Below the pieces are notes generated by a model. The model saw only the letters and a list, made by a program, of their open reading frames with translations, did not search any database and was not told the origin of the DNA. From Planctomycetaceae bacterium (GTDB taxonomy: Bacteria > Planctomycetota > Planctomycetia > Planctomycetales > Planctomycetaceae), in assembly GCA_016765335.1 (NCBI GenBank), contig JAESQE010000559.1, positions 1 through 7,972 on the forward strand: a stretch of 7,972 nucleotides of DNA, given 5' to 3'. The translations under genes were made by a program, and so were the position numbers. Of this stretch, positions 1-6,463 are shown piece after piece. How positions within the stretch are numbered: the stretch's first letter is position 1; each line of letters starts with the position of its first letter.

Positions 1-45
1 AAAAGTGGTTAAGACAAAAGCGATCAGCAACATTCTTCGCATCAT
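1..45 (-). CDS. Start of a probable secreted or membrane protein, cut by the window edge
   Basis: Read on the minus strand from ATG at 45, the first 15 codons give MMRRMLLIAFVLTTF: two arginines followed by a hydrophobic run, the beginning of a signal peptide or an N-terminal membrane anchor. A Shine-Dalgarno-like AGAGGA lies at about 54-59, roughly nine bases before the ATG, which supports this start. A second ATG follows directly (codon 2) and a third is codon 5, so the exact start is uncertain. The gene lies downstream of the Tat-type oxidoreductase on the same strand, with 78 bases and a hairpin between them. The family cannot be told from 15 residues. Confidence 0.5.
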   Translation of the reverse strand, partial: MMRRMLLIAFVLTTF

Positions 46-96
46 TTTTTTGTTCCTCTTATTTATATATCATTGAATAAAAACGTTTTCCTCTAG

Positions 97-117
97 CTCC
101 CCCTCGGTAAGGGGGAG
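97..117 (-). terminator. GC-rich hairpin after the Gfo/Idh/MocA gene, possible terminator or dispersed palindrome
   Basis: CTCCCCCT (97-104) and AGGGGGAG (110-117) are perfect 8-base inverted arms around a 5-base loop. The hairpin starts seven bases after the stop codon of the minus-strand oxidoreductase, the right place for a terminator. On the minus strand the T run follows only about 11 bases later, after AGAGGAAAACG, so it is not a textbook intrinsic terminator. AAAACGTTTT, a 10-base palindrome, sits in that stretch (80-89). The hairpin could instead be a copy of a short extragenic palindrome. Confidence 0.4.
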
Positions 118-123
118 AATCAA

Positions 124-1443
124 TTAGCTGGTTGGCAGTTCGTAACCTTTTCGACGTGGGTAAGGATAATCTTGCCAGGTGTTTGCCAGATCGTTGCCGA
201 CAAATTCCCATTTGATCGGATCCCACTTCAACGATTTTCCGTTGAGTTCTTCGCTGTGCCAGTAAGCGATGTTCGCCAAGTGACAAACAGCGACAGTTCG
301 AGCACCGGTTTCTACCGGGCAACAAGGTTGCTTGCGAGTGCCAATGCTTTTGACCCAATCTTGTCGATGAGCAGCATGAGATCCGCCAGGAGTGTTGTAT
401 AAGTGAATGCCATCAGCTGCGATGTCTTGCTTGATGATCACTTCTGGTTTACTACTGAGTGCTCCACGGTTAACGAAAATTTCGCCTTCGGTTCCGATGA
501 AGGTCACGCCACTTGGTCCGCCGTGAAGGACTTCCGTTCCATTTTCATAAATGAATTTGACACCCCGCCCCAACTTTGGATTTTCTGGCGGGATAATTTC
601 TACAGGACCGGATTGATCCATGCCCAATCCCCATTGAGCGATATCAAAGTGATGTGCACCCCAATCGGTTGTGCCACCACCACCGTATTCGCGGTAGTTT
701 CACCAAGCTGGGAAATGGTTATGCACTCCGCGAGGACTCAAGATCGAACTGTATTTTCGCATCGGAGCAGGCCCGAGCCAACGCTCCCAATCGAGTCCCG
801 GTTCCATTTCTTCATCGGGAAGGTTATCAGACTTCGATGGCCCACCAACACCGACGGTGACTTGCTTGATATCGCCAATGTGCCCGTTGCGAACCAATTC
901 GCAAGCATGACGGAAATTATCACTGGCACGTTGCTGACTCCCAGTCTGGAAGATGACGCCGGTCTTTTTCACAATGTCCATGACCAGCTTGGCTTCCATC
1001 AGATTATTGGTCAGCGGTTTTTCGCAGTAAATATCTTTGCCTGCCTGAGCAGCATGAATGACAACTAAGGAATGCCAATGGTCTGGCGTTGCGATCACGA
1101 CAGCGTCGATATCTTCACGAGCCAAAATTTCCTGGTAGTCATTATACAAATCGCAATCGGTATTGCCGTAGGTATCGTTCACACGTTTCTGGGCGGCTTC
1201 ACGTCGTGTTTTATCGACATCACAAACAGCGACCACTTTCACTTCAGGCATTTTAATCAAATGCGGAAGATGCGAACCGTAGGCCATTTTGCCCACGCCG
1301 ATCATGCCGATATTGATTTTTTCATTCGCTGCAAAATGGTTGGCAAAACCTAAGCTGGGCGATGTGAGCAAAGTCGCTGCGGGGACGACTGCTAAAGAGC
1401 CGGCAAGAAAACTACGGCGATTAAACTGGGAAGAAGGACTCAT
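124..1443 (-). pseudogene. Tat-exported Gfo/Idh/MocA family oxidoreductase interrupted by one in-frame TGA
   Basis: Apart from one stop, this is a complete frame of 439 codons plus TAA, a normal length for the planctomycete secreted Gfo/Idh/MocA group. Start ATG 1443 has GGAG at 1450-1453. Residues 7-15 (FNRRSFLAG) are a twin-arginine motif, followed by a hydrophobic stretch to about residue 34. The Rossmann fold starts at about residue 43, with GVGKMA at 49-54, ATPDHWH at 118-124 and the dinucleotide-binding/catalytic EKP at 141-143. Codon 248 is TGA (700-702). Reading continues in the same frame with NYREYGGGGTTDWGAHHFD (249-267) and a conserved C-terminal domain ending LPTS. Relatives, from memory, have Arg at 248 (PAWRNYREY), so CGA to TGA is the likely change. 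The stop would leave 247 residues, the NAD(P)-binding half without the substrate domain. The family oxidises or reduces sugar-like substrates with a nicotinamide cofactor; the substrate here is unknown. A sequencing error or a leaky stop remains possible. Confidence 0.85.
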
Positions 1444-1539
1444 TGCGTGCTCCAGGATATCTTGGGTAATTGAAGGCGGGTTGTCTCGGTTGCAGAAAAT
1501 CTCATTCAGACTTCATGTTCTTCGATGAATTGCATCAAC

Positions 1540-1567
1540 AGTATAACATACCTATTTTACTAACCAA
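1540..1567 (-). promoter_or_regulatory. Possible promoter for the minus-strand Gfo/Idh/MocA gene
   Basis: On the minus strand, TTGGTT (1562-1567) and TATACT (1540-1545) are separated by 16 bases and lie about 97 bases before the ATG. The -10 match is good and the -35 match is only partial. This is a sigma70-style pattern match in an AT-rich gap, not proof. Confidence 0.3.
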
Positions 1568-1592
1568 TTTACAAGCAAAACTGACCGTTCGA

Positions 1593-1609
1593 GTAGCAGG
1601 ATCTGCTAC
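1593..1609. repeat. Perfect short inverted repeat in the divergent intergenic region
   Basis: GTAGCAG (1593-1599) and CTGCTAC (1603-1609) pair perfectly around GAT. It lies between the two divergent genes, upstream of both proposed promoters. It could be an operator, a dispersed extragenic palindrome or chance. Nothing else clear was seen in 1444-1786 apart from the proposed promoters. Confidence 0.35.
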
Positions 1610-1670
1610 CTGCGTGCCATTTCGCAGCAAAGATCGCCCGGGAACTTCGAAACAGGCCAAAATAGAGAAC

Positions 1671-1699
1671 TGGTAACTAAACAGCCTCCCGTCTATAAT
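1671..1699 (+). promoter_or_regulatory. Possible promoter of the hem operon
   Basis: A perfect TATAAT is at 1694-1699, with a weak -35 candidate TGGTAA at 1671-1676, 17 bases upstream. This would give a leader of about 80 bases before the hemN ATG. An 8-base palindrome, ACACGTGT (1703-1710), lies at the predicted transcription start and could be an operator, though its short length makes chance likely. I see no FNR-type TTGAT-N4-ATCAA site, which might have been expected for an anaerobic heme enzyme. Confidence 0.4.
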
Positions 1700-1786
1700 G
1701 GTACACGTGTCTGTGTAGAGAAAAATTACTGCGTGTTGCGGGCGTTTTCTATTTAGATTTCATCGAATGACATAAAGAGACCCACA

Positions 1787-3193
1787 ATGAACAAACCGGA
1801 AAGCAGTTCCGCTTTGGATATTTCTGATCAGCATATCCGAGATTTAGTCGAGCGTTTCAGTACGCGAGGCCCACGTTACACTTCTTATCCGACTGCACCA
1901 CAATGGTCAGATACGGTCGATTCTGAAGTGTACAAGGATGTGCTACGCGATTACGACTCGACATCGCCGATTGCTTTGTACACACACATTCCGTTCTGTA
2001 AGCGATTGTGTTTGTACTGTGCCTGTAATGTCCGCATCACCGGAAAGCAGGCACTGGTCGAACGATATCTGGATGCACTGAAACGCGAAGTCGAAACCGT
2101 TGCCAATTTATTTGGCAAGCGTCCCGAACTGGGTCAAATGCATTTCGGCGGAGGCACACCAACCTTTCTAGATCCCGAACAACTCGGCAGTGTCATTGAT
2201 ACCCTGGATGCCAACTTTTCCAGCATCCCCGGGGCAGAGCGTTCGATTGAAGTCGATCCTCGTGTCACAACTTTCGAACATTTAGCGATGTTAAGGTCCA
2301 AAGGGTTCCAACGAATTTCGATGGGCGTGCAGGATCTGGATCCAAAAGTTCAAGAGACCGTCAAGCGGGAATACAGCCAGGAGCAACTGACTGAATTTGT
2401 TGCAGAATCTAGACGAGTCGGATTCGAAGGGGTCAATCTGGATCTCATTTACGGACTCCCCTTCCAAACGGAAGAAACCTGGAAGCGAACGGTCGATTCC
2501 ATTATTGAAATTCGTCCAGATCGTTTAGCCGTATTCGGTTACGCTCATGTGCCTTGGCTCAAACCTCATCAGAAATCTTTGGAACAGTTTGGCCTGCCGA
2601 CTCCCGAACAACGCTTGTCGCTGGCAATTCAATGTCGCCGAGCGTTTATCGAAGCAGGTTACTTTGCGATCGGGCTGGATCACTTTGCGTTGCCTGAAGA
2701 CGACATGGCGATTGCGTTCAAGCAAGGAAACATTCATCGCAATTTCATGGGTTACACCGTTCAAGAAACCGACACAATGGTCGCGTTTGGCGTTTCTTCA
2801 ATTGGCGATTTCCCCGCGGCTTATGTTCACAATCAGATGGATACCGATAAATACATCGATCAAATACAAGCAGGCGGTCTGGCAGTGACTCAGGGCCACT
2901 TGCTTTCTACTGATGATCGTTTGCGTCGCCGCGTGATCGTTAGACTGATGGGCAACTTTCACATTTTGCCGAAAAAGATTGAACAGGAATTTGGCATTAA
3001 TTTTGAAGACTATTTTGCGACAGAAATTCTCGAACTAGAGAAGTTTGTTGAGCAAGGTGTCTTACGCCACGATGAAACAGGTTGGCATGCCACTTTGGAG
3101 GGAACTTTTGTGGTTCGCAACATAGCGATGGTTTTCGACCGTTATTTGAACGCTGACAGTAAAACAGAAAAACGATATTCGAGAACCATATGA
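1787..3193 (+). CDS. hemN: Oxygen-independent coproporphyrinogen III oxidase (radical SAM)
   Basis: HemN oxidatively decarboxylates two propionates of coproporphyrinogen III to vinyl groups, giving protoporphyrinogen IX, using S-adenosylmethionine and a 4Fe-4S cluster in the cytoplasm. The 468 residues match the usual HemN length. The N-terminal RGPRYTSYPTAPQW (27-40) is typical of HemN. YTHIPFCKRLCLYCACN (65-81) holds the cluster motif CxxxCxxCxC with C71, C75, C78 and C80, and Y65 in the usual SAM-contacting place. GGGTP (121-125), SIEVDP (153-158), RISMGVQ, LIYGLPFQT, and late GLDHFALPEDD and HRNFMGYT blocks follow in family order. These features and the length argue against the shorter heme chaperone HemW, which lacks the fourth cysteine pattern. 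The start is preceded by AAAGAGA (about 1774-1780), a modest ribosome site. The stop TGA overlaps the hemH ATG by four bases. First gene of the heme operon. Confidence 0.96.
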   Translation: MNKPESSSALDISDQHIRDLVERFSTRGPRYTSYPTAPQWSDTVDSEVYKDVLRDYDSTSPIALYTHIPFCKRLCLYCACNVRITGKQALVERYLDALKREVETVANLFGKRPELGQMHFGGGTPTFLDPEQLGSVIDTLDANFSSIPGAERSIEVDPRVTTFEHLAMLRSKGFQRISMGVQDLDPKVQETVKREYSQEQLTEFVAESRRVGFEGVNLDLIYGLPFQTEETWKRTVDSIIEIRPDRLAVFGYAHVPWLKPHQKSLEQFGLPTPEQRLSLAIQCRRAFIEAGYFAIGLDHFALPEDDMAIAFKQGNIHRNFMGYTVQETDTMVAFGVSSIGDFPAAYVHNQMDTDKYIDQIQAGGLAVTQGHLLSTDDRLRRRVIVRLMGNFHILPKKIEQEFGINFEDYFATEILELEKFVEQGVLRHDETGWHATLEGTFVVRNIAMVFDRYLNADSKTEKRYSRTI

Positions 3194-4158
3194 ACGATGC
3201 TCCTTCGAAGCACTCTGTCCTGTTGATGGATATGGGTGGTCCGCAAACTCCGGCTGAAGTCCGACCGTATTTACAGCGGATCTTTTTTGACCCCTACATT
3301 ATTCCCGGCAATCCGATCAAGCGTTGGTTGCTGAGTCAGTTGATTGCCAGTAAATCAGCTGCGGAAACACGGGAGCGATATGCAGAAATCGGCGGCAAAT
3401 CGAATGCTGTCCCCAATGCGCAAAAACTTGGTGAGCAGCTCAAAAAACACTTTGCAGACCAAGGTATCGAACTGGAATATGAAGTAGCGACTCGGTACAG
3501 CTTTCCGACGATCCCTCAAGGATTAGCGAAACTGTCTGTCAAACAAAAAGCTCCCATCTCAGCGGTTTATCTTTATCCGCACGAAACTTCTGCGTTAACC
3601 GGTTCGTGTGTATCTGTCTTAAACCGGGCTGCAAAAAAGCAGAATTCGCCGATTGATTACCACGTCAAAAACATCAGCCGAACCCCAGCGTATCTTCAGG
3701 GTTGGGCGAACGCGATCAAGCAAGCCGTGAAGAATCCAGCTGAAACGATCATCATTTTCACTGCGCACTCTCTGCCCAATTCGATCATCGCGAGTGGTGA
3801 TCGGTATGTTGATGAAGTTGAGGAAAGTGTCGAAAAAATCAAAGCGATGTTGGGAGATGTTGCGACCGATTTAGCTTATCAGTCTCAAGAAGGGGACGAT
3901 TGGCTGGGACCAACCGCAGAAGAAAAAGCAGCCCTGGCCCGTGAAAATGGGTTCAAGGAACTGATTGTTGCTCCCTTGAGTTTCGTGGGCGACAACACCG
4001 AAACGCTACTCGATATCGATAAGAATCTTAGTAACGCGATCAAACCTTTAGGCTTTGAACGATTTCATCGTATCACTCCGCCAGACCAGCAAGGTTTCCT
4101 TTGCGAAATGGTGGCCGAGGCTTTGGCTCAGGAGTGGAATCTTGAATCAGGATCTTAA
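3190..4158 (+). CDS. hemH: Ferrochelatase
   Basis: HemH inserts ferrous iron into the porphyrin ring, the last step in making protoheme. The 322 residues fit a bacterial ferrochelatase. An N-terminal LLMDMGGPQTPAEVRPYL (11-28) matches the family opening. YAEIGGKSNAVPNAQ (64-78) follows, then LYPHETSALTGSC (128-140). The catalytic histidine motif is FTAHSLP with H193. AYQSQEGDDWLGP (229-241) and PLSFVGDNTETLLDID (262-277), with the conserved acidic E271, complete the active site. No membrane segment is evident. The ATG is embedded in the hemN stop (ATGA overlap), so translation is probably coupled. The end of the gene contains the ribosome site and start of hemG. Because HemN and HemG are neighbours, protoporphyrin IX is the likely substrate; a coproporphyrin ferrochelatase role cannot be excluded from sequence alone. 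Confidence 0.95.
   Translation: MNDAPSKHSVLLMDMGGPQTPAEVRPYLQRIFFDPYIIPGNPIKRWLLSQLIASKSAAETRERYAEIGGKSNAVPNAQKLGEQLKKHFADQGIELEYEVATRYSFPTIPQGLAKLSVKQKAPISAVYLYPHETSALTGSCVSVLNRAAKKQNSPIDYHVKNISRTPAYLQGWANAIKQAVKNPAETIIIFTAHSLPNSIIASGDRYVDEVEESVEKIKAMLGDVATDLAYQSQEGDDWLGPTAEEKAALARENGFKELIVAPLSFVGDNTETLLDIDKNLSNAIKPLGFERFHRITPPDQQGFLCEMVAEALAQEWNLESGS
4130..4144 (+). promoter_or_regulatory. Ribosome binding site and TTG start of hemG, inside hemH
   Basis: AGGAG (4130-4134) is followed after seven bases by TTG (4142-4144), which is in the hemG frame. No ATG lies near the expected N terminus. The next in-frame candidate, GTG at 4181, has no visible ribosome site and would begin right at the first strand of the FAD fold. 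An upstream frame reaching back to 4055 would add 29 residues unlike the family. The TTG is therefore preferred. Confidence 0.75.
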
Positions 4159-5599
4159 GAGTTCTTCAAAGACAATTCGAGTGGCGATCATCGGCGGTGG
4201 TGTCGCTGGCCTTTCGGCTGCGTTTCGTATTCGTGAAGAACTACGCGCCGCAAACCAACCCCACGAACTGGTGCTTTACGAACAGAATGAACGTTGTGGC
4301 GGAGCCACGCAATCTCAACAAATAGATGGCTATTCGCTGGACCTTGGCCCCAACGGCTGGCTCTCCAGCGAACCGTTAACCGGACGGCTGGTCGATCAGT
4401 TAGGCCTGACCAGTGAATTAATCACCGCAAATACAGCTGCCGGGCATCGCTTCATTTATACCCGCAACCGTCTGCAAAAAATCCCGGAAACACCAACAAA
4501 GTTTCTCCTCAGCGGTCTATTACGCCCTTGGGAAAAACTACGTGTTGTCAAAGAATATTTTACCCCTGCCCGATCAGATGATGGAGACGAAACCATCTAC
4601 GATTTCGGTTGCAGGCGGCTAGGACGCGGGTTTGCTGAAACGATGCTCGACCCGATGGTCTCGGGGATTTTTGCGGGTGATATTCATCAGTTATCGCTGC
4701 CTGCAACCTTCCCCAAAATGCGAGCCATGGAATTGAATTACGGCGGACTGTTCCGGGCCATGTTCGCCAAGCAGAAAGAGAAAAAGAAAGCCCAGGCCGA
4801 TCCGGGTGGCAGCCCCACTGGCCCAGCCGGCGTGCTGACAACACTCCAAGGTGGCACCGGTCGCCTGAGTAGTGAATTGGCATCGGTGATGAGCGACGTC
4901 ATTCGAAAAGGCAATGCTGTTTCCGCACTCAGTAGACAGAGCGATCAATTTGTCGTTTCGTGCGATGGCGACCATCAACAGTACGATTCGGTCGTGATGG
5001 CTGTACCTGCCTATCAGGCTGCTGAGATTGTTAAAGATTTGACACCCGAAATATCACAAACGCTTCAGAAGATTTCCTTTGCAAATGTCGCAGTGGTTTC
5101 ACATGCGTATGATCGCAAAACGTTGCCCAGAGAACTGAACGGTTTCGGACATTTGATCCCCCGGCGTGATGGCATTCGAGCTTTAGGGTGCTTGTGGACC
5201 AGTTGCATCTTCCCGAACCAGGCACCCACTTCAAAAGTGTTGCTGCGAACAATCTTTGGTGGATCGCACGACCCGGAAATATTATCGCTGTCTGATTCCG
5301 AATTGATCGAGACAGTTGTGGAATCAACTGCGACCACATTGGGGATTCGAACGAATCCGCTGCAAACGTGGATCTTCCGCCATCCCCAAGGCATTGCGCA
5401 GTACACTCTTGGGCACCGGGAACGAGTTCAGCAGATCGAACAATTCTGCGAGCAATTGCCGGGCCTCGTATTTGTCGGAGCTTCCTACCGAGGCGTAGCA
5501 TTAAATCGCTGCATTCGAGATGCCTACACGATTGCCCCACGCGTGCTATTACCTTGGGGAATCAACGCACCCTCGCTGAGCGAAAAACCTCCAAATTAA
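4142..5599 (+). CDS. hemG: FAD-dependent protoporphyrinogen oxidase (HemY type)
   Basis: This flavoprotein removes six electrons from protoporphyrinogen IX to give protoporphyrin IX, normally with oxygen as acceptor. It is the HemY-type enzyme, usually labelled hemG or hemY, and is unrelated to the small flavodoxin-like HemG of E. coli. With the TTG start it has 485 residues, normal for the family. The FAD-binding VAIIGGGVAGLSAA is at 14-27, with E47 in LYEQNERCGG as the ribose-binding acid. DLGPNG (67-72) follows, then LDPMVSGIFAGD in the middle, AVPAYQAA, and the C-terminal flavin motif VGASYRGVALNRCIRDAY. It overlaps the end of hemH by 17 bases in another frame and has its ribosome site inside hemH. 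In Gram-positive bacteria relatives act on coproporphyrinogen (CgoX), but the neighbouring hemN points to protoporphyrinogen here. Possible membrane association is not visible in the sequence. Confidence 0.94.
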   Translation: MNQDLKSSSKTIRVAIIGGGVAGLSAAFRIREELRAANQPHELVLYEQNERCGGATQSQQIDGYSLDLGPNGWLSSEPLTGRLVDQLGLTSELITANTAAGHRFIYTRNRLQKIPETPTKFLLSGLLRPWEKLRVVKEYFTPARSDDGDETIYDFGCRRLGRGFAETMLDPMVSGIFAGDIHQLSLPATFPKMRAMELNYGGLFRAMFAKQKEKKKAQADPGGSPTGPAGVLTTLQGGTGRLSSELASVMSDVIRKGNAVSALSRQSDQFVVSCDGDHQQYDSVVMAVPAYQAAEIVKDLTPEISQTLQKISFANVAVVSHAYDRKTLPRELNGFGHLIPRRDGIRALGCLWTSCIFPNQAPTSKVLLRTIFGGSHDPEILSLSDSELIETVVESTATTLGIRTNPLQTWIFRHPQGIAQYTLGHRERVQQIEQFCEQLPGLVFVGASYRGVALNRCIRDAYTIAPRVLLPWGINAPSLSEKPPN

Positions 5600-5612
5600 A
5601 ACCCTGTTTTTT

Positions 5613-5645
5613 GCATCAATGTTGCTGTGGTTTCATCATTGATGC
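5613..5645. repeat. 9-base inverted repeat downstream of hemG
   Basis: GCATCAATG (5613-5621) and CATTGATGC (5637-5645) are perfect arms around a 15-base loop, starting 13 bases after the hemG stop. A run of six T lies before the left arm and none after the right arm, so it is not a standard plus-strand terminator. It could still form the 3' end of the hem transcript, or mark an edge of inserted DNA. Confidence 0.45.
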
Positions 5646-5654
5646 TTGGGAAGC

Positions 5655-5669
5655 CGGGGTAGCACCCCG
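5655..5669. repeat. Short GC-rich hairpin, probable dispersed extragenic palindrome
   Basis: CGGGGT (5655-5660) and ACCCCG (5664-5669) pair around AGC. The surrounding stretch, GCTTGGGAAGC (5644-5654) followed by this hairpin, has a second small stem (GCTT/AAGC). Such compact double hairpins between genes often belong to dispersed repeat families, but only one copy is visible in this window. Confidence 0.35.
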
Positions 5670-5856
5670 AGGTATTAGGTATATCAACTAACGGTGTTCG
5701 CTGGGGGAGTCTTTCCACAATGCCCCCTCGAATTGTTATTCACTTCCAATTCAAGTTGGGTGCCGCAGACTGACTTGTCCAGCAGTGCACTTCATGCGGA
5801 AATTCAACGGTCAAAGCCGCACTTTCAATACAACTCAGGGTTTGAGACAGCTTTGA

Positions 5857-6219
5857 GTGATTGCCCGGACTGTTGATTCGGGCGGTGATTAATTTTTCAC
5901 GGTCAAAGAAAATCAGCCGACATTGCTGAAAGAAATCAAACTTTCCTTCGCAAAAACCGAAGGCTTTTCTCCCCCTTATCCAACAGCGTGGAATTGAAGC
6001 GAATCGTGACGAACATTTCACCATCAACAAAGGGCATGGGCGTGTGGAGTATCGGCGATTAATTTCCTCCACGACGCTCGACAAGTTCTTGCAGCAATGC
6101 GAAACTTGACAATAAACTGGCTTTGCAGTCAGGGTATCGCTAAAATCGCTGAGTTTTTACGTAAAAACGCCTGGAATCCTCAACGCCTCTTTACCCAAAT
6201 AGGCAAACCAAACTTCTGA
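5857..6219 (+). pseudogene. Remnant of an ISAs1-like DDE transposase
   Basis: Three pieces in order match one transposase. Frame A from 5857 reads VIARTVDSGGD, then TAA (5890-5892) where relatives usually have Tyr, then FFTVKENQPTLLKEIKLSF and ...AKTEGFSPPYP to about 5980. Frame B reads IQQRGIEANRDEHFTINK and KGHGRVEYRRLISSTTL to about 6100. Frame A resumes at 6094 with AMRNLTINWLCSQGIAKIAE and ends in FLRKNAWNPQRLFTQIGKPNF (written here in two parts), stopping at TGA 6217-6219. GGDY..TVK.NQPTLL, the KGHGRIE-like block and the AMRNL...NIA tail are hallmarks of this family. So there is a nonsense change, a frameshift near 5970-5985, and a loss of roughly 90 codons at about 6095-6105, removing the segment that carries the catalytic Glu (HWxIEN). 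The gene is dead. The N-terminal half is missing or unrecognisable and no terminal inverted repeats were identified. The exact family name is from memory of motifs, so 'ISAs1-like' is approximate. Confidence 0.75.
6153..6168. repeat. Perfect 16-base palindrome inside the transposase remnant
   Basis: GTTTTTACGTAAAAAC reads the same on both strands with no loop. It falls within the codons for EFLRKN in the transposase tail, so it may be an accident of coding sequence rather than a binding site. Confidence 0.5.
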
Positions 6220-6287
6220 GCAGCCCCGGGCTAATGGTTCGAATGCGTGACAATCAAACAGGCAGTAGGTACTATAAGCAACCCTTG

Positions 6288-6306
6288 ATACGCATTTACG
6301 TATTTG
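6288..6306 (+). repeat. Left copy of an imperfect direct repeat flanking the Gfo/Idh/MocA gene
   Basis: ATACGCATTTACGTATTTG here and ATACGTATTCGCGTATTTG at 7510-7528 agree at 16 of 19 positions. The two copies lie on either side of the gene at 6464-7510, the second beginning on the last base of its stop codon. Confidence 0.35.
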
Positions 6307-6375
6307 GATCGCGTTGGGCATTCTCTCAACCTTTGCCAGCACAAGACGACGAACGATGCCGAAAGCTAGTGTTAA

Positions 6376-6404
6376 TTGGGATTGATATGATTTAACAGTA
6401 TAAA
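6376..6404 (+). promoter_or_regulatory. Probable promoter of the second Gfo/Idh/MocA gene
   Basis: TTGGGA (6376-6381) and TATAAA (6399-6404) are spaced by 17 bases, a good sigma70-like match, and lie about 60 bases before the chosen ATG at 6464. Confidence 0.45.
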
Positions 6405-6463
6405 TCAGTAGTTGAAGATTAAATACGCCATATATATCAGCAGGAATGCAGTCAGGAAATAAA

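Larger units (their letters stand above)
5600..5856. other. Non-coding gap after hemG
   Basis: No convincing gene lies here. It contains two hairpins (5613-5645 and 5655-5669) and no good T-tailed terminator for the hem operon. A weak ALHAE-like stretch near 5786-5800 may be an older, more decayed upstream part of the transposase remnant that becomes clear from about 5857. Confidence 0.5.
6220..6463. other. Non-coding stretch before the second oxidoreductase gene
   Basis: After the transposase stop I see no gene. The stretch holds one copy of a 19-base near-repeat (6288-6306) and the proposed promoter at 6376-6404. Short frames on either strand here show no family motif or ribosome site. Confidence 0.5.

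Noticed and set aside
700..702. TGA in the Gfo/Idh/MocA gene read as selenocysteine
   Set aside because: The expected residue is Arg in a non-redox position. A weak stem just downstream (ACCG...CGGT) is fully explained by conserved codons and lacks a bacterial SECIS-like apical loop.
700..702. Genome-wide reassignment of TGA to a sense codon
   Set aside because: hemN ends with TGA exactly at the expected C terminus and overlaps the hemH start, so TGA works as a stop here.
403..1068. 221-codon open frame on the plus strand, antisense to the oxidoreductase
   Set aside because: Its translation shows no family features. It mirrors the strongly conserved minus-strand gene and is a codon-bias shadow.
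1787..3193. hemN as the heme chaperone HemW
   Set aside because: The CxxxCxxCxC cluster motif, the N-terminal RGPRYTSYPTAPQW block and the 468-residue length are those of true HemN.
5031..5540. 169-codon minus-strand frame inside hemG
   Set aside because: Lies opposite conserved hemG codons, has no ribosome site and no recognisable motif.
5740..6084. 114-codon minus-strand frame in the gap after hemG
   Set aside because: It is the reverse side of the decayed transposase, which explains the sequence much better on the plus strand.
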